Origin: Euwallacea fornicatus
Lineage: Eukaryota; Arthropoda; Insecta; Coleoptera; Curculionidae
DNA: 64,000 nucleotides
Direction: 5' to 3'
Assembly (NCBI RefSeq): GCF_040115645.1
Contig: NC_089564.1
Coordinates: forward strand, 1,302,001-1,366,000
In this document: positions 1 through 10,805 of the stretch, in pieces
How positions within the stretch are numbered: the first letter of the stretch is position 1
Layout: every line of letters starts with the position of its first letter
Made by a program: the position numbers and the translations under genes
Notes under the pieces: model-generated
Told to the model about the DNA's origin: nothing
Seen by the model: only the letters and a program-made list of their open reading frames with translations
Database searches by the model: none

Positions 1-540
1 TAGGTATAAATTCATTTCAACAGGCGATTAAGGAGTTTCGAAGGTATTTTAATTTTTATATAAAAATTAAATTATTAGAAAATTTTCATGAATTAGAACA
101 TAAAATATTGTATTTAATAAAATTTTATTCAATCGAACCAATTGCTTTCTTTCATAAAACCTTACATAACGTACTTATTACATAAATTACTGTTTTTGTT
201 GTAAGTACGATTTAAAGTTTTTTTTAAATAATATTATTCAACGGCTTTAAACTACATTGCACTGCAAAATTAACGCATATTTAAAATTTTTACGCATTTT
301 CGTTTTTATGATTTTCAATAGCCCTGACTTAAGGGAATCAATAAGGGATAGTCAAATGAATACACGGTGCACCAAAAAATTATATAATTTTTGTTCTTTA
401 AATAGTACAAACAAATGAATATTTAATAGTCTGTATTGCTCCCTCTTGCTCTGATTACTGCTTTACACGTCCTTAATATACTTGAAATTAAGTTTTTAAT
501 ATCAACTTGAATGATTCGATCTGATATTATTATATGTTTA
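1..540. other. AT-rich intergenic, no gene seen
   Basis: Very AT-rich sequence with no open frame of note, no recognisable RNA gene and no clear inverted repeat. It probably belongs to decayed repeat sequence like the rest of the left 4.6 kb, but nothing in it allows a family assignment. Confidence 0.4.
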
Positions 541-559
541 ATCTGCTTTCAAATTATCA

Positions 560-1060
560 ACTAAAGTTGACACATAAATAATCAATGAAGTTTATATAAA
601 GGCTTATGATTGGCCAAGGCAGTGTTTGAATTTCCATATGTTGGAGATAATCTTGTACTACTCGTATCACTTGTTGACGTGCATTATCGTACATGTATAA
701 AAAAATTTCAATGATAAGGGGGGCTCTATATGGAGTTGTGAAATGTCTGTTATGTATTGGTGAGCTGTCAAACCACCGTTTTGGAACACAACGAACTGCG
801 TGCGACTTTCCACAATAATGCTTTTCCATATCCTAATAGATTCACCTCTATAACTCACAGTTTTGGCAATGTGCACTAGGTGTATCGCTCTCCAGGACTT
901 CAATACACATTCCTACGACGATCTTCACTGAAAACGCAAAATCGAGACTCATCCGCAAAGAGTATATTGCTTCATTGAGCACTCCAATCCTAATGTTCTC
1001 GGGCAAATGGAAGACACTGCCTTCGATACTTTACGGTCGATAGGGGACCGTTTGTAGTAC
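560..1060 (-). pseudogene. Tc1-like transposase relic
   Basis: Read on the minus strand in shifting frames, this matches the catalytic half of a Tc1/mariner-superfamily transposase. A DESRFCVFSEDRRRNVY-type stretch around 905-965 corresponds to the region after the first catalytic Asp. Near 660-720, MYDNARQQVIRVVQDYL corresponds to the classic HDNA(R)xH...VxxYL block, followed by IQTLPWP near 605-630. In intact relatives that block continues into the SPDLNPIEH motif, which is lost here. The frame is broken several times, so this is a dead copy. The Tc1-like assignment rests on motif resemblance read by eye; no terminal repeats were found. Confidence 0.6.
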
Positions 1061-1254
1061 TATAGGGTGTTGTAGAAATTTCAACATAAAGATCGCTCTC
1101 ACGCAATGCCCTGACATCTGGGCAATAAATAATAATAGCAGAACCAAAATCAATATGCCAGATATACGATAAAGTTATCTGAACACGAATTTAACACGTG
1201 AAGGTTCATTTTAATAATATCTTATTTCTTGTGATTTTGATAGACCAGGTACAA

Positions 1255-1420
1255 TAAATACGGGGATCTCTTGAGCAAATTGCCTAGCGCCTCATTTGCC
1301 GCACAATTTGGATGCAAGCTATTAGTCCAGAAACACTTGCAAGAGTGCGGCAGACTTTTTATGATCAGCTCGGCTACTGTTCTGCACAAGAAGGGGGCCG
1401 ATTTGAATATTTAATTTAAT
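1255..1420 (+). pseudogene. C-terminal scrap of DDE transposase
   Basis: A plus-strand frame ending near 1418 reads ISPETLARVRQTFYDQLGYC followed by a GGRFEYL-type end. This is the usual C-terminus (TLxxVRxxFxxRLxYCxxxxGxHFEHL) of the insect DUF4817-associated DDE transposases found elsewhere in this window. Only about 50 codons remain and nothing upstream is in frame. It is a fragment with no inferred activity. Confidence 0.55.
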
Positions 1421-1722
1421 TTTGGGTTTTGTTTTAATTTCCATTAACAATAAATGTTAATTGTTTTTTTTTTAATTTATTTCTAGAATTTTACACTTAC
1501 GTTTAAAAGTTGCATTTATTTTCTTATTTAATTTTGAGGAGAAAAATTATTTGAAATAATTTTGATGGCAAACTTTAAATAACGAATCAGCACCTGGTCG
1601 TTTAAAAGCGAGCAGTACCGTAAATGAGCTATATCACATCTAATTGAGATTATGTGTACGATAAACCAAGATACGCAGAAACAAACACTTCACATACCCA
1701 ATTCGCTGGAATTAACTTTATA

Positions 1723-2415
1723 CAGGTTGTATATAAAAGATCTGTACAAAATCCTACTACATATTCCTGCGGTGAGTATATGACGATTTAACTTAATTCG
1801 TCTAATCCAAAAGTGGACGGTTTTCGAAATACAGGGTGTCAAAGTTAAGATTAAAAAATTGAAAAAAATGAATTACTTTGTTGCTAATGCTGCTATCAAC
1901 ATAAGGCATTGTATCAGGGGGGTTTTTAGGAGTGAGAAATCAGAATCCGTTTACATTTTCGATCCGCAACGTAGAGGGCGCAATGTCAGCGCTCGATGAA
2001 CCCTCTTTAAAAGGGCATAACTTTTTTATCACCCGGTATAAAATTTATTTATGCCTAAATTTGTGTTTTCCTAAGTGTTTTAGGAAGGAAAGGTCTCTTA
2101 GTAGAAGTCTCTACAAGCGCTCTTTCTTGAGATATTTGATTTTTAAAGTTTGTCGCATCTATGGTGCAGTAACTAGTTGCACAGTTGAATCCTCGTGAAC
2201 TATTTGAAAATGCATTTTTAACTAATAAATCGTGCACTTCATAAGTAATTGTATTTTTTTTATTGTTCGCTTTTATTAAATGTTCGAAGTGATCTCCGTT
2301 AACATCCCTACAAAAATTAATCCGGATTTGAATTAGGCAAATTAGGTTAAATAATCATATTCTCACTCCAGGAATATGCAGTAGGATTTTGTACAGACGT
2401 TTTACACACACCCTG
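1723..2415. mobile_element. Non-autonomous TIR element, TA-flanked
   Basis: The two ends are inverted copies for about 70 bp. Both arms share CTGTACAAAATCCTACT followed by CATATTCCTG, and both are flanked by TA (1721-1722 and 2416-2417), the target duplication typical of Tc1/mariner elements. The interior holds a minus-strand stub near 2285-2315 reading CRDVNGDHFEHL, the C-terminus of a DUF4817-type transposase. This is therefore a deletion derivative of an autonomous element. The rest of the interior is unrecognised. Confidence 0.7.
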
Positions 2416-3178
2416 TATGATTGTGTACATATTTATCAGACGGTGACATAAATTAAGGTTTTAGATTTCATTTATTAATAATGAAAAATACTCGAAATCC
2501 GTAATCTTATTTGAAATCGAGAATTGTTAAATGATGGAACATCCATACGTGTGTACAGGGTGAGTCTTAAATAATGGGACACAGAGCAACGATGGATTTA
2601 TGACATAAAAATAATGCAATATAGATAAATTTATGTTATACCAAAAGTTGAAAATAACTGAGATACAGGGTGCCAAAGTTGAAAAATTAAATCAAATTTT
2701 CCTCAATATCTCAAGAACCGTTCGGGCTAATTTCACGAAATTTATTATATAGGGGTTTCTGGAGATGATCAATTCAAATTTATCGACGATTTCGGTGTAT
2801 CTTCTAGAGGGTGCCACAATCGACAATTAGGAGTCATTTAAGCCATTTAAACTTTTTTGTGCCACGGCATATGTCATTTTGTCCTCATAAAATTTGTTCC
2901 TCTACCTTTTCTAGTTAAAAAAGTTATACCTTATTGGTGTCGCTAGGAGCAACGGTTTTCGAGAAATTCAATTAAATAACTTAAATTCCCATTTTTTCTA
3001 CTTGTTGACATGTAACAACATAGTTTTTTTGTATTGTTAAAAAAGCACAAAGATTATATGAAAACATTTTAATACTGTAGTTGGTCTTCTATTGACATAT
3101 TTATTTAAGCTCCAAACGAATATTTTAACAATAACAAAAAAAATTACGACGTTACTTTATCTTAGTAGTCTATGATAA

Positions 3179-3337
3179 GCCCTGAAGGGATGCCGAAAGG
3201 CGATACCGGGGCGAAGAGGGGAGGTGGTTTTAGTGGGTAGGCGGGCGACATAATGGTCGGTCAAATCCCACGCTACCTGGTTGCACGTCGAAGCCAGGTG
3301 TCTTAAGAAGATTCCCACCTCCTCGAAAAAAAAAAAA
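3179..3337 (+). mobile_element. 5'-truncated non-LTR retrotransposon 3' end
   Basis: A GC-rich block ending in 13 As is flanked by a perfect 14-15 bp direct repeat (AGTAGTCTATGATAA at 3164-3178 and 3338-3352). Target duplication, poly(A) tail and severe 5' truncation are the hallmarks of target-primed reverse transcription. The segment GGTTTTAGTGGGTAGGCGGG resembles the short 3' UTR of R1-clade LINEs of insects; that clade call is from memory and is tentative. It inserted inside the element with long inverted arms, so it is the younger of the two. Confidence 0.75.
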
Positions 3338-3481
3338 AGTAGTCTATGATAAAACAAATGAATGATATAACATATGAAAACAAAGACATGTCAAACAAAA
3401 ATTCAGTTTCACTGCATTGTGTTTGTAAAGTATACAAATAAATTTACAATTTAATTAAAATAAAAAATTATTTGATAACTA

Positions 3482-3955
3482 TTTCATAGGACCCTATGTA
3501 TTACCACCCAAATTGAATGGTCCTCTGTACTTAGAGTTCCTCCAAAATGAACTAGGGAACCTTCTTGATGATGTGCCTCTGAATTTAAGGCAAGCAATGT
3601 TTTTTTGCAAGACGGCGCACCCGTACATTTTTCCCGTCCAGTAAGGGATTTGTTAAGTACACGTTTTGCCAATCGTTGTATATGACGTGGATTTGAAATA
3701 CCCTGGCCCCCACGTAGCCCCGACTTCGATCCTATGGACTTTTGTGTATGGGGTTACATGTAATCTTCCGTTTACCAAAATACAATAAATACACCTGAAA
3801 AATTATTTAAAAAAATTCAAAATACAGCCACATTATTTCGGAATGAACAATTGCTATTTAAAATAGAGAGGTCGTTCTGTAAAAGAATTGCAAAATGTAT
3901 CCAAGTAAATGGTGGACACGTCGAACATTTATTGTCACAGAAAGATATGTTTAAT
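3482..3955 (+). pseudogene. Degenerate DDE transposase, C-terminal half
   Basis: The frame starts FIGPYVLPPKLNGPLYLEFL, which is the family's FIGPxxLPxxLNGxxYLxFL block. It runs on through the region of the QDGAPxHFSRPVRD motif (here damaged, reading CKTAHPYIFPVQ and then a stop). After frameshifts it ends with RSFCKRIAKCIQVNGGHVEHL. The N-terminal helix-turn-helix half is absent. It belongs to the same broad group as the 30.9-33.0 kb element. It cannot encode an active enzyme. Confidence 0.75.
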
Positions 3956-4565
3956 TTTTAATTTTTTCTTATTGTTAAAATATTCGTTTGGAGCTTAAAT
4001 AAATATGTCAATAGAAGACCAACTACAGTATTAAAATGTTTTCATATAATCTTTGTGCTTTTTTAACAATACAAAAAAACTATGTTGTTACATGTCAACA
4101 AGTAGAAAAAATGGGAATTTAAGTTATTTAATTGAATTTCTCGAAAACCGTTGCTCCTAGCGACACCAATAAGGTATAACTTTTTTAACTAGAAAAGGTA
4201 GAGGAACAAATTTTATGAGGACAAAATGACATATGCCGTGGCACAAAAAAGTTTAAATGGCTTAAATGACTCCTAATTGTCGATTGTGGCACCCTCTAGA
4301 AGATACACCGAAATCGTCGATAAATTTGAATTGATCATCTCCAAAAGCCCCTATATAATAAATTTCGTGAAATTAGCCCGAACGGTTCCAGAGATATTGA
4401 GGAAAATTTGATTTAATTTTTCAACTTTGGCACCCTGTATCTCAGTTATTTTCAACTTTTGGTATAACATAAATTTATCTATATTGCATTATTTTTATGT
4501 CATAAATCCATCGTTGCTCTGTGTCCCATTACTTAAGACTCACCCTGTATATCTGAATATTCAAT

Positions 4566-4600
4566 AGTGAAAGTATAAATATATCCATTCATAGTGCAGT
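4566..4600 (+). promoter_or_regulatory. Possible TATA promoter of fucosyltransferase gene
   Basis: TATAAAT at 4574-4580 overlaps AGTGAAAGT (4566-4574). An initiator-like GCAGTGA follows at about 4596, and the ATG is at 4661. The word AGTGAAAGT also stands just upstream of the TATA boxes of both VPVPV genes. The right end of the long-arm element lies only 18 bp upstream of this site. The call is based on spacing and motif only. Confidence 0.35.
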
Positions 4601-4660
4601 GATACGACTTACGCGTTCATTTGGGATCCATAGAATTAATATCTGACGTAATCTCCGCAT

Positions 4661-7600
4661 ATGACCATCATGGCCCAAAAAAGACTAATATTTCTACTAA
4701 TTGTAATATGTACCGGAATACTATCTAGCTTTTTTTATATATTGAACTCAAATAAATTGATACAGCAAAGACATGAATTCATTGAAGTTCGCGAAACCTT
4801 TAAAAATGGTACCGTTCAGGACTATGAGCTTTGGCTGGCTTCATCTGAAGAAACGGACAATAGCGTCGAAGATTTGCCGTCTAATAAAAGTTATCCTGAG
4901 ATTTTTACTAATTTCTCACAACAGTACGAGACACCTCAAAATAGAACCACTATTGCTGATTTAAGGGAATATTTGTGCCATAAGGAAAAAGAATCTACGA
5001 AAAGGACTTTCGAAAAATCTGCAGTAGGGGATCCATGTCCGAACAAACCCATTGTAACCTATATCGCTGGAGGAAGAACTGGTAAGTTTAATTAGGTACG
5101 TATACAATGTGGCCCAACGAAGCTTTGCACTTCGATTTTCGGTATTTACAATGAAAATGCGTACAACAACTCGAACCTGTCGGTTTTTCATTCGAAAGGG
5201 ATATTTTTCTCTTGCATTTTCAACTTCAACTTCAATCCTTGAACAAGACCCCAATATGGAGAATGGCGAGGGATGTCAAGTGATGCCTCATTTTAAAGAT
5301 AGTTGTGCTTTGGCTATAATGTCCAAGTTTGAAGTCACTACCGTTATCCCTGTTGATATGACGGCTCGTTAAAGTCCATGGGAGGAAAGCTTCTAGTTAA
5401 CAATAAATTCATCACAATAAGAGGTGCATATTTCAAAACGAGGGCGGGAAGCTTTTTAAACGTGACATACCGCTGGATCGTTTTGAGGGAGGCGAGTTGT
5501 ACCCCTCAAATTTAAAAGGGCACATTTCTTTACTCCCAATGTTTTTCTAAAAGAGATGAGTAAATAAAAAAAATATATTGATTTTAGTTTTCTGAATGAT
5601 TCATTAAATGCTGGAAAGTATCATCGATCACTTTCATACATAAATGATAAGATAAATTTTGTTCAAAGCGTTGTTTTATATATCGTAACATTTCGGGTGT
5701 AATTTGGTAGCATGTACGAACTATACGATTAGAAATAAAACTCGCCTCCACTCAAAGGATTCAATGATACCTCACTTTTGAAGTTCTCCCCACATTTATT
5801 TTGAAATTTGCAGCTTATTTTGCGATAAATTAATTATTAACTAAAAGTTTTTTTCCCTCAGATTTTGACAAGCTGTCATATCAACGGGGATAAGGGCAGT
5901 AGCTTCAAACTCGGATGGATGTGATAATCAGGACACAACTACCTCTAAAATGAGGTAATGCTCGACATCTCTCCTCATCAAACATTTTTTAGGTCACTGT
6001 CACCCCTGTTCAGGAATTGAAAATGAAGGGTTGAAAATACAATAAAAAAATCTCTTCGCCTTGAATCAAAAATCGGCTTGTCCGAGTGTTTTTACACATT
6101 TTCATTTTAAATACTGAAAATCGAGGAGTAAAACTTTCGTTGGGCCATTCTGTACTGTTAGATTTGAGGGTTGACTTTGTTGGTCCTAAGGCAATCAAAT
6201 GTGGAAGTATGCGGAAATATGGACTATTGCCCAAATAACAGGTCTGACACCATATATCCCAGGGTGCATTAAACATGGAGTGAGCGAGTTATTTGAAAAA
6301 ATATCCATACCAAATATGGATAAAATTGCACATTGTATTTTCGATGGTAACGACACAGCAGTTAAATCTATTAAAAATTGGAACGGTAATCAGGTAATTT
6401 TGGATTCAATTAGTAACAGATTTCTATGTCGAAATCCAAATAGTGGATATAAATAATTGCACGTAGCACACGGCTTTTCGACTGCGCTCTTGGTATTTCA
6501 CTCTTAAGAAAACTGTAAGGATTCATCTATTTATGCTTATACAGGGTGAGGCACCAACCGCGCCTCGGAGTATTAGTGATATTGATCGAAAATTGTTTTT
6601 GGAGGTTCATGCAGGAGCTTATGAGATGCAGTTTAAAAATATTTTCATTTACACAGTGTCGCAAAAAAAAACTATATAAACTTGTGTGTGTGTGTGTTTT
6701 TTTTTAATAGAATGCCCTATATTTTATTACATATTTAGAATTAGAAGAAGAAAAGAGTGGAAGTTTATATAAAAGACATTAAGTCTAAAACAAACATTTC
6801 CCGAGGAATTTGAGAAAATATGAAAATGTGAGGATCAAGAAAACATTATTTTCTTAAATGAAATGAGTTACTTGGCTACTATTTTTTAACTATACCTTCT
6901 TAAATACAAACTATTCTTCGCACTAGAATGATTTTTTTTTATCAAAGTGATATACAGGGTGAACAAAAAGAGTGGTCAAATTTTACTCACCTATAATTTA
7001 GTATAAATCTCTTATTTCAAAAGGAACGTATGCATTTTAATGTATTAGTGATATTATGGTGTTCTATACTTATCTTTTGCCGTTTTTCCAATATATGAGA
7101 TTTCATTTCATTTTCAATAACATCACCGAAAAAAAACAATTTAATGCCAGAATATGCCTCGTATTGGTTGCTATACTTACACAAGGGACCTAATTATAAA
7201 TGATGGATTTTAAAACATTTTAGTGAAAATTTTAATTTCAATATCTTGTGAGAGAGAACCAATCGACGAGGGCATTCAGTTTATTAGGTAATTTGAAGTG
7301 CATAAAATCAATCTATTTATTCATTTTTTAGAGTATTATAATATCCCGTTTTCAATTCAATCGTGGCCTGGTTATGCCATACCTTCACCGAGTTGTGAAA
7401 GAACAATTTGTCTTCAAAAAGAAGCTCCGACTTAATGCGCAAACGATTCTCAGAGAAGCTACGAATGGTTCTAATCCAGAGCTCATTACTTTTGTAGGAG
7501 TCCACGTTAGACGAACAGACTACATTAAGTATTTAAAAATGTGAATTACCGAGTATTAACATTCCTTTACTAAATTTTTGACATAAATTATTCGATATTT

Positions 7601-7947
7601 CTAGAATCCACAGTCGCTCGACAGCGACCTATACATACTACCATAAGGCCATGACTTACTTTAAAAATAAGTACAAAAAATGCCTTTTCGTATTTGTTAG
7701 TGATGATCCAGAGTGGTGCCATGAACAATTTGGCGCCTTGAAAGATGTTTTTGTTGCCTCTTACCAAAAAAATAACACTGCTGGTGAAGATTTAGCAATT
7801 ATGGCAGCTTGTAATCATTCCATCATCGATTATGGCACGTATGGAGAATGGGGTGCAATTTTAGCTGGTGGTGAAACCATTTTTGCCTTGAAGAGTTTTA
7901 AAGGGAGCCCTACTGCAAAATTAAAAGGATGGAAATTTATGGAATGA
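4661..7947 (+). CDS. Galactoside alpha-1,2-fucosyltransferase-like (GT11)
   Basis: Coding exons are 4661-5081, 6191-6393, 7332-7540 and 7605-7947, all with GT-AG junctions and matching phases; together they give 392 codons including the stop. The N-terminus (MTIMAQKR, then about 19 hydrophobic residues) is a type II signal anchor, so the enzyme should sit in the Golgi membrane. The donor-binding part starts with VTYIAGGRTGNQMW across the exon 1/2 junction. The family's signature GVHVRRTDY (about residues 264-272) lies in exon 3. Exon 4 carries FVSDDPEWC and the SIIDYGTYGEWGAILAGG stretch expected near the C-terminus. By family, it would transfer fucose from GDP-fucose to a glycan hydroxyl; the acceptor is unknown. 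GGRTGNQ replaces the more usual GGRLGNQ. A candidate poly(A) signal lies at 8123. Intron 1 is almost entirely a transposon. Confidence 0.85.
5105..6152. mobile_element. Inverted-repeat element filling fucosyltransferase intron 1
   Basis: The ends TGGCCCAACGAAG and CTTTCGTTGGGCCA are inverted copies flanked by TA (5103-5104, 6153-6154). Similarity between the arms continues inward for about 270 bp with many mismatches. It includes the shared words CAACGGGGATAAGGG / CCGTTATCCCTGTTG and the AGTGATGCCTCATTTTA-type block. No transposase frame survives. The element is older than the 2.5-4.5 kb one, judging by arm divergence. Removing it would leave an intron of about 60 bp. Confidence 0.75.
6540..7120. 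repeat. Repeat fragments in fucosyltransferase intron 2
   Basis: Two separate TACAGGGTG ends (6540 and 6953) are followed by unrelated sequence: GAGGCACCAACCGCGCC after the first and AACAAAAAGAGTGGTC after the second. A short GT run lies at about 6683-6697. No partner ends were identified with certainty. The intron (6394-7331) otherwise shows nothing. Confidence 0.45.
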
Positions 7948-9539
7948 GGTGATTTGGTAAGTAATTTATTGTTTACTTATAAAAAAAAATCTTTTCTCAA
8001 ATCGTCTTGGTCGGAATGGTGACCTCAATAGACAAGGGGTAAAGTGAGCAATTATTATCATAGACCTCAGTTTTCTTTCAGAATTCTGTCAGAAAGTTGT
8101 TTTCAAAATTCTGCGATATTTAAATAAAAATACTACATCAGTTATGTATAAATATTTGAATTTACGCTGTTTGATACGAGAAAGTGTGTTAGAATCGAAT
8201 AGTCAAATAATTTTTTCCATACCAAGTGAGCGTTAAGCCACGGGACAGAGTGCACTGTTTCATGTTAAAATGCTGTGATTAGGCCGCATTTATCTTACCT
8301 CAAAAATAGATATTTTAACTAAAAAAATTTACGAAAAGCCAGAGTTAAAATTTAATTTTGGTTGTCACTTCTTAAATTAAAAAAAAAATCGGTAAATTTT
8401 AGCGAGAGCCGGTAATCCACGATTTTTAACATGTGAAATTGAAATATGTCTATTTGGTTATTACTCCTAAGGCGAGCTACCTACATTGCTGGGTTATTTG
8501 GAACCTATGGGTGGCTAATAATGGACGAATTATATTCTCCTGTAACTGTTTCGTTTGCCTGTAAATTTTAATTGTTATTAAATATTTGTATTACTCCCAG
8601 TTTTTTACTTAAAAAATACTTATATACCCGCATTAAAAAACTCCATACATACATACATACATATACAGAGTGTCCCGTATTAGTAGGCTAGTCCACTAAT
8701 CGGAGATTCCTTAAGCGAAAATAGTTCTTTTCTGAGGGCACTTTTTTCTGTAACGCTTTTATTCATTACACAGGGTGTTGAAGTTAGTAAAAAAAAAAGT
8801 GTTTTTGTTAATAACTTGGGCACTTCTTTATATATGTATTTTAATGAAATTTTGCGGTAATATATGTTCAGTTAAGCGCACATTTCGTCTGATTTTGCTG
8901 AAAAAAAATGGCGAAATAATGGGGGAAATGGAGGGTCGTGTACACATTTCCAAATTTTTTGCACACGCCAATGGTGCATTTGTTTACTTATTCAAATTAG
9001 TTGTTTCTTTTTCTGGATTCTTAATTATTGTAAAATTTTTATTTACAGCTTACTTTAGGAGATATTTAAGCATATTGTCCCAAATGTGTAGCTTCCATTT
9101 TTTATATATGTCGAGAACGTGGTACCAAAACACACGCGATTGCTGTTTTAGCACTTGGTGTACGTTACGCTCATTAATATCTTGATTTTCTATTTGAAAA
9201 ACAATCATTCTTGTTCTAACGCCCCGATTATTCCGGACAATTCGTAAAATTTCAACTTTCTAGTGCGATTAATTAAATAAATAAATAATGACAAACAAGA
9301 GATTATGAAATTTCATAAAATCTGATCGACGACTGTAGTCAGAATTCGGCATAATCAATTTTGTTCTGCTCAAACTTCGATGACTCCAGCTCCGAAATGG
9401 CGGACTTCAGGACATAGGTTTATAGGAAGAAAGTCCTTTTCTGACCTCATAATACTTTTAAAATATTCGCACCTCATTTTGAACCACCCTCTATATTCTA
9501 ATTTTATCACATGATATTCGGCACCCTCCGTTACTACAT
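7948..9539. other. Intergenic, repeat fragments
   Basis: Contains a candidate poly(A) signal for the fucosyltransferase gene (AATAAA at 8123-8128), a short CATA microsatellite (8643-8662), and two element ends (TACAGAGTG at 8664, ACAGGGTG at 8771). A further MITE-like interior (GGTTTATAGGAAGAAAGTCC near 9417) follows. Open frames here are hydrophobic, AT-driven and unsupported. No gene is seen. Confidence 0.45.
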
Positions 9540-10168
9540 GCCACTGACAGGGCATTTTAGACACCAGATCTTATTTTCAATTATATTCCACGGAGTATTC
9601 CCCTAGACCGACTCCGAATCCTTTGAAGACCACAGACGGGCTTGGGCTCAACTGAACATTCCAATGTTCTTCTCGCCCGTAGGAAGAGGCGATCGGTTTC
9701 GTTGGGTTCCGTCACATTAACGTGCTGGCTGATATCAATGCATCGATACCCAACTACACCCAACCACCCTTGTTGAGAAAACCCACGTAACCAGAAGAGC
9801 ATTGCTTGCCCAGTCACGTCCGCCAGGTTCCAAAAAACACAAAGTTGGTTTTGGAGCTCCGTGGGGTCCCCTGAAGGCTCACCAAGGGACAATTTGGAAT
9901 CGATACAAACATAGTCTTTAACATCAAAGGAATACAGTTTGCAGCTACATTATTTAGTGCTGCCACCTGCGGATCGGCACGAAAAATCGTATTTATAAAT
10001 AAATATATTTAAAGCATTAGATGTTAATGGGTTCCGGTAGGGATAGAAACAAATACCTGTGAGGATAATTCCTGAAATACCCGATATAACATTTAAAGGA
10101 AAAAAAACTTGTAAAAGAATAAATTATTTCCCAACATAGTTTCCTCTAAGATTGACCCACTTAACACA
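9540..10168. repeat. Tandem unit copy A (with mariner left end)
   Basis: The first of three copies of a unit of about 0.87 kb. The core from ACACCAGATCTTATTTTC (9565) to about 9895 is almost identical to copy C. The last 110 bp (from about 10058) are the left end of the same mariner found whole in copy B, at the same relative site, truncated at about 10168 by a different CAGGGTGGGCC element. No protein family was recognised in the minus-strand open frame that runs through it. Confidence 0.7.
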
Positions 10169-10800
10169 TACAGGGTGGGCCAATGAAAACGAAACAACAC
10201 CGGTTTGTCATATTTACCACTCAAAAAAAAAAAAAAATTGCTGAGACCCGTCGATTTTTATTTCGAGGTGGAAATCTTTTGCGACCATTGTCAACCTTGC
10301 CACTTTCAGCCCCTTGACGGGGGAAGGTGCAACCCGTAAACCTTAAATGGGATTAGGGGTCAAGTGATGCCTCATCTTAAAGGTCATCGAAATCTCCTCT
10401 CAGCGCTATCAAGTTTTTTGAATCTGATGCAGCACTTTTCGAGAAATCACGTTATAAATGTTGAAGAAGCCAACATTGAACAAATAATAGTGTTTTTTCG
10501 ATTTGTAACTTACATTAAAAAAAATTATGGGACTAATTTATATCATAATTCTAGTTTTGAAAAATTAAGCATTTGTAAAAAAATGTTCGAAACGATATTT
10601 TTCTGTAGAATACGCTTTATGAGACAAACACGACAACAATGATTTATTAATTTAATGAACACCTTTAATGAATGTTATTAATGCAAACTGCCTAGAATCA
10701 ACATTTATACGCTCCGTTTATACCTCAAAGGTCTGTGTCAACAAACGAAAATTTAAAAAAATGTTATTCATGAACACTACCATGGAAAAATAAAGTTGGC
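10169..10800. mobile_element. Half copy of an inverted-repeat element, then unassigned
   Basis: Starts TACAGGGTGGGCCAATGAAAA. At 10359 it contains GTCAAGTGATGCCTCATCTT, which closely matches the block at 5276 in the fucosyltransferase intron-1 element. It is probably one arm of a related element. The remainder to 10800 holds an unsupported 92-codon AT-rich frame and nothing recognised. Confidence 0.4.
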
Positions 10801-10805
10801 TCAAA

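Larger units (their letters stand above)
2556..4547. mobile_element. Element with ~590 bp inverted arms (foldback-like)
   Basis: The left arm (about 2556-3147) and right arm (about 3958-4547) are near-perfect reverse complements. Both begin CAGGGTGAGTCTTAA from the outside and are flanked by TA (2554-2555, 4548-4549). The unique centre holds the 3' half of a DDE transposase (3482-3955, +). The centre's left part also holds a nested non-LTR insertion (3179-3337). The TA target site, the CAGGGTG ends and the transposase family place it in the Tc1/mariner superfamily. The very long arms suggest it grew by duplication of one end. It lies just upstream of the fucosyltransferase promoter. Confidence 0.85.

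Noticed and set aside
5109..6456. Separate small genes at 5109-5372, 6010-6276 and 6199-6456
   Set aside because: The first two are inside the intron-1 transposon arms. The third is the fucosyltransferase exon 2 read through its splice donor.
8775..9185. 136-codon Phe-rich plus-strand frame
   Set aside because: It begins in a CAGGGTGTTG element end and has the composition of AT-rich noncoding DNA. No family is recognisable.
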